Below the pieces are notes generated by a model, which was not told where the DNA came from, did not search any database, and was given only the letters and a program-made list of their open reading frames with translations. Made by a program: the position numbers and the translations under genes. From Pseudoxanthomonas spadix (GTDB lineage Bacteria; Pseudomonadota; Gammaproteobacteria; Xanthomonadales; Xanthomonadaceae), in NCBI RefSeq assembly GCF_003703395.1, contig NZ_RDQN01000013.1, forward strand, positions 1-37,331: a DNA stretch of 37,331 nucleotides. The letters are read 5' to 3'. Numbering within the stretch: position 1 is the stretch's first letter; the number at the start of each line of letters is the position of its first letter. Of this stretch, positions 31,734-37,331 are shown in pieces.

Positions 31734-32134
31734 TGGTGGAGGTGGGGGGAATTGAACCCCCGTCCGAAGGCACTCCATCCCCGGTACTACATGCTTAGCT
31801 CACCGTTGGGTCTCGTCCTGGAGCAGCACGGTGTGCAAAACGCACCCCAGGACCAGCCTGTTTTGGTTAAGCCATGACTGACAGGCAGCCGTCACAGCCG
31901 GTTCCGTGATAATGACCCTACACCTACGAGCACGGGCACAAGTAGGTTCGGGGGTTCGCCTTAGGCGGCTGTAGAACTACAACTCAACGCTGCTGTTTAG
32001 GCGGCGAGAGCGAAGTCCGAACCGTAGTTGTCGTCGTTGGCAACTAGAAGTTTGCAGCTGGATTTACGAGGAAAGCTACCCCCTCGGCATGCACCAGGTA
32101 ATTTCGCAACCCCCGTCGAAGCCAGTGCACCCCC
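31734..32134 (-). ncRNA. ssrA: tmRNA (transfer-messenger RNA)
   Basis: RNA that rescues stalled ribosomes and adds a degradation tag. The 5' end is GGGGGTGCACTGGCTTCGACGG; the 3' end has GGGTTCAATTCCCCCC (T-arm) and CACCTCCACCA. The seven-base acceptor stem GGGGGTG pairs with CACCTCC (one G-T). The tag reading frame is complement 31997-32041, encoding ANDDNYGSDFALAA and stop TAA, very close to the Xanthomonas tag. The 3' half would form the usual pseudoknots. The length of about 401 nt is above the 360 of E. coli. It is adjacent to the accessory island on its 3' side, a known integration hotspot. Confidence 0.96.
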
Positions 32135-32295
32135 GGTTTCAAACAAGGTCGGAAGATCGTCCCGATGGCAACAGTGTAGGGGCGCGCGATGCCGGTCACA
32201 AGGCGTGCGACGCGGCGCGGTTAGCCTGCAGTGGCGCGGCTGAAGGGCAACGCTGCGCATTGGTGACCACCCATCTGAAGGAAGGCAGACCGGAT

Positions 32296-34782
32296 ATGGC
32301 CAGCAAGCGTCCGGCGCGCACGCGCGCCACTTCTCCCAGGACCCCGCCGGCCAAGGTGCAGGCCCCGGCGCGCAAGGCGGCGAAGAAGGCCGCCAGGCCA
32401 GTCGCAAAAGCCGCGGCCCATGCGCTTTCGGACGCGGGCGCGCTGGCCTGCAGCGGTTACATGTCCGGCGCCCAGGGCCAGGCGATGACCGTGGTCTACA
32501 TCCACGGCATCGGCAACAAGCCGCCGCCCGAGGTGCTCCGCTGCCAGTGGGACCAGGCCTTGTTCGGCCGGGCGATGGGCGAGCGTACGCGCATGGCGTA
32601 CTGGGTCGACCGCCAGCGCTATCCGGTGGCCGAGGCCGGCACCTGCGCCGACCGCGACCAAGGCCCCACCATCAGCCGGGCCGAACAGCACATGCTGTCC
32701 AGCTTCGGCCTGGCCCCGGCCGGCGGCGACCTGCATGCCCTGGTCCAGGCCCTGGCCGACACGCCACAGCAGCGCGCCTGGCTGGAAGAACTGCTGGATC
32801 AGGTGCAGGCCGGCGCCGCGCCGGATACCGCGCCGGGACCCGGCGCGCGCAGCGTGTGGTCGGGCCTGAACGAGATCCTGCTGCGCCTGGTGTCGGCGGC
32901 GCTGCTGCAGGACGTGCACGATTTCTTCTTCGTGCCGGCCCGGCGCGAAGCGATGGAACGCAGCCTGCGCGAACGCCTGATGGCCGGTGGCGGGCCGTTC
33001 GTGGTGGTCGCCCACAGCCAGGGGTCGATGATCGCCTACGAGGTGCTGCGCAAGCTGCAGGCTGCCCAGTGCGAGGTGACGCTGCTGCTCACGATCGGCT
33101 CGCCGCTGGGTCTGCCGGCAGTGCGCAGCATGTTCAAGCAGGACATCGGCAAGGAGAAGCTGCCGTTCCCGCCGTGCGTACGCGCCTGGTACAACGTGGC
33201 CGACCGGCTCGATCCGGTGGCGCTGGATGGCGACCTCAGCGATGACATCCAGGGCGCCAACGGCCGTTTCAGCACCTACACCGCGCCTGGCATCAATCCC
33301 GATGGGCCGCGCAATCCGCATTCGGGCTCGGGCTACCTGTCCATTGCGCAGGTGCGCCAGCACGTGCGTGCGGTGGTGGGCCCCGGCTTCGACCAGCCGG
33401 TGACCAGCACGGTGGTGCTCAAGGACCTGTCCGACCGGATGGAGGCGCATGGCAGCGCGATGCGCCACGAAGTGCTGATCGAACTGGACCGGCTGCCGGC
33501 TGGAAAGCAGCCGGCGCAGGCGCGCCAGGCGCTGCTCGACTACCTCCGCCAGCTGGCCGCGCCGGACCTTGGCCTGCAGGGCGCTGCGCTGGACGAGGCG
33601 ATCATGCTGGAGGACACGATGGAGCGCTTCATCTCCGCGCAGCTGACGCGCTTTGAGATCGAGTCGCTGCGCAACCAGTACCAGGCGCTCGGCTTCAAGC
33701 GGCTCTGGCGCGATGCCGGCAAGCGCGCGCTGCTGGACCGCTCGCGCGTGGTGATCCAGGCCGATGCGGCGCAAAACGCCTATCACGCGCTGGGGCAGGG
33801 CATCGGCTGGGCGGTGCTCGATACCGGGATCGCCGCCGGGCACCCGCATTTCTACCAGGCCGGCGCGCGCGATGTGGTGGTGGCGCAGTGGGACTGCACG
33901 GTGCGCGGCCGCCCGCGCGCGCTCAAACGCGGCGACGGGCGTGCGTTCACCCATCTGGACCGCGCCGGGCACGGCACCCACGTGGCCGGGATCATCGCCG
34001 GACATTGTTCGGCCCCGCTGCCCGGTGGCGACGGCAAGACGCGCGTGGACTTCACCGCGATCGCCCCGCAGGCGCAGCTGTACGGCTTCAAGGTGCTGGA
34101 CGATGAAGGCAACGGCCGCGACTCGTGGATCATCAAGGCGATCCAGCAGGTGGCCGACATCAACGACCAGGCCGGCCAGCTGGTGATCCACGGCGTCAAC
34201 CTGAGCCTGGGTGGCTGGTTCGATGCCGAAAGCTACGGCTGCGGCTTCACCCCGCTGTGCAGCGAGCTGCGCCGGCTGTGGCGCCAGGGCGTGGTGGTGG
34301 TCCTGGCCGCCGGCAACGAGGGCCTGGCCTGGCTGCTCCAGCAGGACGGCATGGCGGTGCCGGCCAACATGGACATGACCATCGGCGACCCGGCGAACCT
34401 GGAGGAGGCCATCGCCGTTGGTTCGGTCCACAAGACCAACCCGCGCAGCTACGGGGTGTCGTATTTTTCCTCCAAGGGCCCCACCGCCGACGGGCGCTGC
34501 AAGCCGGACGTGGTCGCGCCCGGCGAGAAGATCGTCTCGGCCCACTTCGGCTACAAGATCAGGGACCCGAAGACCTGGATGGTGGAGATGAGCGGCACCA
34601 GCATGGCCGCACCGCATGTGTCAGGCCTGATCGCCGGCTTCCTGTCGGTGCGGCGCGAGTACATCGGCTTCCCGGACAGGATCAAGCAGGTACTGATGAG
34701 TCACTGCACCGACATCGGCCGTGACCGCTACATGCAGGGCCGTGGCATTCCCAACCTGGTCAGGATGCTGGCCCAAACCTGA
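32296..34782 (+). CDS. Alpha/beta-hydrolase - subtilisin-like protease fusion
   Basis: Protein of 828 residues with two catalytic modules and no signal peptide. The N-terminal 45 residues are Lys/Ala/Pro-rich (basic tail). An esterase/lipase-like alpha/beta-hydrolase (about 63-350) has VVYIHGIGN (66-74), nucleophile Ser241 in AHSQG, and Asp306 and His342 as plausible partners. A helical section (about 370-490) follows. The C-terminal S8 peptidase domain has Asp509 (VLDTG), His559 (GHGTH), oxyanion Asn674 (AAGNEG) and Ser769 (GTSMAAP). All six catalytic residues are present, so both modules should be active. Met32296 avoids overlap with ssrA; AAGGAAGG lies about 12 bases upstream. It lies between ssrA and smpB. 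Function unknown. Confidence 0.85.
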   Translation: MASKRPARTRATSPRTPPAKVQAPARKAAKKAARPVAKAAAHALSDAGALACSGYMSGAQGQAMTVVYIHGIGNKPPPEVLRCQWDQALFGRAMGERTRMAYWVDRQRYPVAEAGTCADRDQGPTISRAEQHMLSSFGLAPAGGDLHALVQALADTPQQRAWLEELLDQVQAGAAPDTAPGPGARSVWSGLNEILLRLVSAALLQDVHDFFFVPARREAMERSLRERLMAGGGPFVVVAHSQGSMIAYEVLRKLQAAQCEVTLLLTIGSPLGLPAVRSMFKQDIGKEKLPFPPCVRAWYNVADRLDPVALDGDLSDDIQGANGRFSTYTAPGINPDGPRNPHSGSGYLSIAQVRQHVRAVVGPGFDQPVTSTVVLKDLSDRMEAHGSAMRHEVLIELDRLPAGKQPAQARQALLDYLRQLAAPDLGLQGAALDEAIMLEDTMERFISAQLTRFEIESLRNQYQALGFKRLWRDAGKRALLDRSRVVIQADAAQNAYHALGQGIGWAVLDTGIAAGHPHFYQAGARDVVVAQWDCTVRGRPRALKRGDGRAFTHLDRAGHGTHVAGIIAGHCSAPLPGGDGKTRVDFTAIAPQAQLYGFKVLDDEGNGRDSWIIKAIQQVADINDQAGQLVIHGVNLSLGGWFDAESYGCGFTPLCSELRRLWRQGVVVVLAAGNEGLAWLLQQDGMAVPANMDMTIGDPANLEEAIAVGSVHKTNPRSYGVSYFSSKGPTADGRCKPDVVAPGEKIVSAHFGYKIRDPKTWMVEMSGTSMAAPHVSGLIAGFLSVRREYIGFPDRIKQVLMSHCTDIGRDRYMQGRGIPNLVRMLAQT

Positions 34783-34784
34783 CC

Positions 34785-34860
34785 GCAGGAGCGGGCCATG
34801 CCTCCGCGATGCTTTCTCGCGATCTGGACAAAGAGCATCGCGGGCATGGCCCGCTCCTGC
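34785..34860. repeat. REP-type palindrome between convergent genes
   Basis: The arms GCAGGAGCGGGCCATGCC... (34785-34813) and ...GGCATGGCCCGCTCCTGC (34834-34860) pair almost fully over about 27 bp. It is in the 106-bp gap between the fusion gene stop and the smpB stop and probably ends both transcripts. It is a second REP class, different from the copies at the contig ends. Confidence 0.75.
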
Positions 34861-34888
34861 CAAGGCTGGGCATCGCGCGAATCCGCGG

Positions 34889-35383
34889 TCAGGCGTCGCG
34901 GTTGTGCTGGCGCATCAGCCGCTGCTTGTCGCGCGCCCACTCGCGGTCCTTTTCGCTGGCACGCTTGTCGTGGGCCTGCTTGCCCTTGGCCAGCGCCAGC
35001 TCCAGCTTGACCTTGTTGCCCTTCCAGTACATCGCGGTGGGGATGAGCGTGTAGCCGTCGCGCTCGACCTTGCCCACCAGAACGTCGATCTCGCGCCGGT
35101 GCAGCAGCAGCTTGCGGGTGCGACGGTCATCGGCCGCCACATGCGTGGAGGCCTGGATCAGCGGGGTGAACTGCGCACCGAACAGGAACAGCTCGCCGCC
35201 GCGCACCACCGCATAGCTCTCGCCGATGTTGGCGCGCCCGGCGCGGATCGACTTCAGCTCCCAGCCCTGCAGCGCCAGACCAGCCTCGAACCGCTCCTCC
35301 AGGTGGTACTCATGGCGCGCGCGTTTGTTCAGCGCGATGGTGCCAGTGCCGTTTGCTTTATCCTTGTCCGACTTCTTTGCCAT
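34889..35383 (-). CDS. smpB: SsrA-binding protein SmpB
   Basis: Binds tmRNA and brings it to stalled ribosomes. It has 164 residues. The OB-fold core is clear: [48 protein letters not shown]. The conserved C-terminal tail is basic ([32 protein letters not shown]) and enters the mRNA channel in the family. It is separated from ssrA by the fusion protease gene and is divergent from ratA with a 69-bp gap. Confidence 0.97.
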   Translation of the reverse strand: MAKKSDKDKANGTGTIALNKRARHEYHLEERFEAGLALQGWELKSIRAGRANIGESYAVVRGGELFLFGAQFTPLIQASTHVAADDRRTRKLLLHRREIDVLVGKVERDGYTLIPTAMYWKGNKVKLELALAKGKQAHDKRASEKDREWARDKQRLMRQHNRDA

Positions 35384-35452
35384 CGGCCCATTGTCGCTTA
35401 TGGGGCCGGTTCGGGCGAGCCCGCCGTTACTTCAGGTTCTTCGTATTCCACG

Positions 35453-35881
35453 ATGCCCACCATTCGCCGCAGCGCCCTGGTCGAACACCCGCCTGAATAC
35501 ATGTTCGATCTGGTTAACGACGTCCAGGCCTATCCGCGCCGCTTCAGCTGGTGTGACAAGGCCGAGATCATCGAATCGGACCAGGCGCGCATGGTCGCGC
35601 GGCTGGACCTGGGCCTTGGCGCGCTGCGCACCTGGTTCACCACCGAGAACACGCTGCAGCGGCCGGGCCGCATCGACATGAATCTCAAGGACGGCCCGTT
35701 TCGCAAGCTGCATGGCCTGTGGGAATTCCAGGCGCTGGGCGAGGGCCTGAGCAAGGTCAGCCTGACCCTGGATTTCGAGCCCTCCAACCGCCTGCTGGGG
35801 CCGGCCTTCTCGCTGGGCTTCCAGGGCTTGGCCGACCGCATGGTGGATGACTTCGTGCGGACCGCCGACCGCGGCGACTGA
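35453..35881 (+). CDS. ratA: RatA-like START/SRPBCC domain protein
   Basis: Protein of 142 residues of the COQ10/RatA type: MPTIRRSALVEHPPEYMFDLVNDVQAYPRRFSWCDKAEIIE, later LTLDFEPSNRLLGPAFSLGFQGLADRMVDDFVRTA. The family includes E. coli RatA, described as an inhibitor of 70S association, and ubiquinone-binding COQ10; which role applies here is not settled. The start is the Met after the divergent gap. Gene order smpB | ratA - rnfH - bamE matches E. coli. Confidence 0.93.
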   Translation: MPTIRRSALVEHPPEYMFDLVNDVQAYPRRFSWCDKAEIIESDQARMVARLDLGLGALRTWFTTENTLQRPGRIDMNLKDGPFRKLHGLWEFQALGEGLSKVSLTLDFEPSNRLLGPAFSLGFQGLADRMVDDFVRTADRGD

Positions 35882-35887
35882 CACGCG

Positions 35888-36151
35888 ATGAAGATCGAGG
35901 TCGTACTGGCCTGGCCGCGGCTCTACCTGTCGGTGCGGGTCGAGCTGCCGCAGGGCGCCTGCGTGGGCGATGCGCTCAAGGCAGCCGCGATCGAACAGGC
36001 CGGGCAGGCCGCGGGGGTGTCGGTATTTGGGGTGCAGGCCACCTCACGCACGCTCCTGCATGAAGGCGACCGGGTGGAACTGCTGCGGCCGCTGTTGATC
36101 GATCCCAAGCAGGCCCGCCGACGGCGCGCTGCCGGGCCGTCAGGCAGCTAG
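35888..36151 (+). CDS. rnfH: RnfH family ubiquitin-like protein
   Basis: Small beta-grasp protein of 87 residues (MKIEVVLAWPRLYLSVRVELPQGACVGDALKAA; GDRVELLRPLLIDPKQARRRRA). The last motif is the family mark. It lies 6 bp after ratA, so the two are co-transcribed. Function is poorly known in the family; toxin-like naming (ratB) comes from gene position only. Confidence 0.92.
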   Translation: MKIEVVLAWPRLYLSVRVELPQGACVGDALKAAAIEQAGQAAGVSVFGVQATSRTLLHEGDRVELLRPLLIDPKQARRRRAAGPSGS

Positions 36152-36168
36152 CGCCTAGCGCCCGGCGA

Positions 36169-36564
36169 TCAACCGCCGCGGCCCTTCTTCTTGTCCTTGG
36201 CCAGGTTCGGGCCGAACTGGCGCACGCTGTTGCGGGCCAGCTCCTCATCCTGGTTGGGGAAATAGTCGCCTTCCCACCGGGTGACCTGATCGTTGTCGAA
36301 GTAGACGGTGAAGTTCTTCATCTGCACACGGCCCAGGCGGTCGGTGCGCTGGGTGGCGGCGTAGTCCCAACGCTGGGCGTGGAACGGATCGGCAATCGAC
36401 GGGGTGCCCAACAGGGCAATGACCTGCTGCTTGTTCTGGCCCAAGGCCAGCTTCTCGACATCGGACTGGTCGATCAGGTTGCCTTGGTAGATGGGCTGCT
36501 TGTAGATGATGCCGCAGCCGGAAGTGGCCAGGCCGAGGGCGGCGATAAGCAGGTAATTGCGCAT
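36169..36564 (-). CDS. bamE: Outer membrane assembly lipoprotein BamE (OmlA/SmpA)
   Basis: Small lipoprotein of the Bam complex, which inserts beta-barrel proteins in the outer membrane. It has 131 residues; the lipobox is ATSGC with Cys17. The SmpA/OmlA domain is clear: YKQPIYQGNLIDQSDVEKLALGQNKQQVIALLGTPSIADPF and RWDYAATQRTDRLGRVQMKNFTVYFDNDQVTRWEGDYFPNQDE. It is convergent with rnfH (17 bp between stops) and divergent from fur, as omlA-fur is in Xanthomonas. Residues before Met36564 are not conserved. Confidence 0.95.
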   Translation of the reverse strand: MRNYLLIAALGLATSGCGIIYKQPIYQGNLIDQSDVEKLALGQNKQQVIALLGTPSIADPFHAQRWDYAATQRTDRLGRVQMKNFTVYFDNDQVTRWEGDYFPNQDEELARNSVRQFGPNLAKDKKKGRGG

Positions 36565-36679
36565 GGAAAGGGCATCTGCGAAGGGTCGGGAACGAGCCTG
36601 GGCGATGATACACTGGCGCCCTCGCCGCGACCCAATCGCGAGGCAGCTGGCGTTAAACCGCCAATGAATGGGAACCCCG
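36565..36679. promoter_or_regulatory. bamE-fur divergent intergenic region
   Basis: These 115 bp must hold both promoters. A TGTATCAT on the minus strand near 36606-36613 is a possible bamE -10 and lies about 40-50 bp before its ATG. No Fur box with clear GATAAT repeats is visible, so fur autoregulation is not supported by sequence here. Confidence 0.35.
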
Positions 36680-37084
36680 ATGGAATCGCAGGATTTACGC
36701 AACGTCGGACTGAAAGTGACCCATCCGCGCCTGCGTATCCTGGCGCTGCTGGAAGAAGCCCGGCCTCGGCACATGACCGCCGAGGACATCTACCGGGCGC
36801 TGATCGGGGTGGGCGATGAAATCGGCCTGGCCACGGTGTACCGCGTGCTGACCCAGTTCGAGGCTGCCGGCCTGGTGCTGAAGCACAACTTCGAAGGCGG
36901 CCAGGCCGTTTACGAACTGGACCGCGGCGAACACCACGACCACATGGTCGACATCGAGAGCGGCAAGGTCATCGAATTCTCCAGTCCCGAGATCGAGGTC
37001 CTGCAGCACAGGATCGCCGCCGAGCACGGCTACGAGATCGAGGAACACGCACTGGTGCTGTACGTGCGCAAAAAGCGCCCGTAG
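36680..37084 (+). CDS. fur: Ferric uptake regulator Fur
   Basis: Iron-dependent repressor of 134 residues. The winged-helix domain has LKVTHPRLRILALLEEARPRHMTAEDIYRALI and GLATVYRVLTQFEAAGLV; the metal-binding part has GEHHDHMVDIESGKVIEF and EEHALVLYVRKKRP. The usual CxxC zinc site after HHDH is replaced by DIES, as in other gammaproteobacterial Furs without structural-zinc cysteines, so this is not decay. The start at 36680 (MESQDLRN) fits the family better than 36668. Its stop lies within the start of a REP palindrome. Confidence 0.95.
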   Translation: MESQDLRNVGLKVTHPRLRILALLEEARPRHMTAEDIYRALIGVGDEIGLATVYRVLTQFEAAGLVLKHNFEGGQAVYELDRGEHHDHMVDIESGKVIEFSSPEIEVLQHRIAAEHGYEIEEHALVLYVRKKRP

Positions 37085-37145
37085 GAGCGCACCGCAGGGG
37101 CGCGATGGGGCTTTGCCGGCGAAGCCCCTCGCGGCCGTGGGCCGC
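37082..37145 (+). repeat. REP-type palindrome, truncated at the IS junction
   Basis: Starts GTAGGAGCGCACCGCAGGGG at the fur stop codon and has the GCGCGATGGGGC.../GAAGCCCCTCGCGG stem. The expected end CTCCTACGGG is missing. Instead the terminal repeat begins after GGGCCGC at 37145-37146. It is probably also the fur terminator. Confidence 0.75.
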
Positions 37146-37331
37146 TTGTGTCTGCGCGAAGGTCTAGAGTTTGGGTGGAGAGCGATGTGCGGCAGGCCGA
37201 TGGGGCGCAGTGTTGCCAAGCACGTGTAGGAGCCCGGGCCGCCGCACATCGACCTCGTCCCTAGCCCGAACAGTTGAACGAGCTCAAGCTCGAACTTCAC
37301 AAGCGTGGGCAGGATCGAGGCGGCTCTCTCC
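37143..37331 (+). repeat. Right copy of 189-bp terminal inverted repeat (putative IS end)
   Basis: Exact inverted copy of 1-189. Internal stem CGATGTGCGGC (37183-37193) with GCCGCACATCG (37241-37251); the loop contains GTAGGAGC (37226-37233), the reverse complement of the REP end GCTCCTAC. A second short stem-loop, CGAGC/GCTCG, lies near 37279-37292. The sequence ends at the contig border, so the transposase is not visible. Confidence 0.75.

Noticed and set aside
31734..32134. Copy of the ssrA 3' end as attL elsewhere in the window
   Set aside because: The only similar string (near 28610) differs at several positions and lacks the flanking acceptor sequence.
32221..34617. 798-residue minus-strand frame opposite the fusion protease
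   Set aside because: The plus strand has two full catalytic motif sets; the minus frame has none.
36930..36990. Damaged Fur because the CxxC zinc motif is missing
   Set aside because: Other gammaproteobacterial Fur proteins also lack these cysteines; the remaining metal ligands and DNA-binding domain are intact.

Overview
The window looks like one whole contig from a high-GC gammaproteobacterium of the Xanthomonadaceae/Lysobacteraceae (Lysobacter, Luteimonas, Pseudoxanthomonas or Stenotrophomonas type). The evidence is the tmRNA tag ANDDNYGSDFALAA, the rpsF-rpsR-rplI-dnaB block, a kynurenine operon with a carbonic anhydrase gene, an omlA/bamE-fur divergent pair, and GTAGGAGCGC...-type REP palindromes. 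Genus and species cannot be fixed by reading alone. The two ends carry the same 189-bp sequence in inverted orientation (1-189 and 37143-37331), each joined to a REP palindrome at the same point. This is what two copies of a REP-targeting insertion sequence would leave at the ends of a draft contig.

Left core (0.2-13.9 kb). On the minus strand, SDR, can, 3-hydroxyanthranilate dioxygenase, kynU and kmo form the lower kynurenine branch of tryptophan breakdown. Also on the minus strand is asnS with three small translationally coupled genes. On the plus strand are iscA, then rpsF-rpsR-rplI-dnaB (with a promoter, a structured leader, an rplI terminator and DnaA boxes before dnaB), phrB and an OmpA-type lipoprotein.

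Accessory block (about 14-25.5 kb). A small His-rich protein precedes czcCBA, a heavy-metal RND efflux system. Next is an ohr-ohrR-aldo/keto reductase operon (the reductase frameshifted). It is divergent from a GST, bicupin, NemR-like TetR regulator and dienelactone hydrolase series. The shared ohr/GST promoter region has back-to-back promoters, each with its own palindrome, so this block reads as metal, peroxide and electrophile detoxification.

Decayed hotspot next to ssrA (25.5-31.7 kb). It holds an hsdM remnant with an in-frame palindromic insertion, an MFS transporter, a broken AbiEii-type gene, a ParD orphan antitoxin, a ParDE pair, a recombinase-associated fragment and a DUF1778/GNAT toxin-antitoxin pair. 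Several genes carry single indels or truncations. These are real decay or draft-sequence errors; the sequence alone cannot separate the two.

Right core (31.7-37.1 kb). ssrA (tmRNA) and smpB (trans-translation) flank a large fusion of an alpha/beta-hydrolase with a subtilisin-like protease. Then come ratA, rnfH, bamE and fur. The most unusual items are the REP-associated terminal repeats with a possible bridge-RNA-like fold, the hydrolase-subtilase fusion, the two-operator divergent promoter, and the palindrome inside hsdM.
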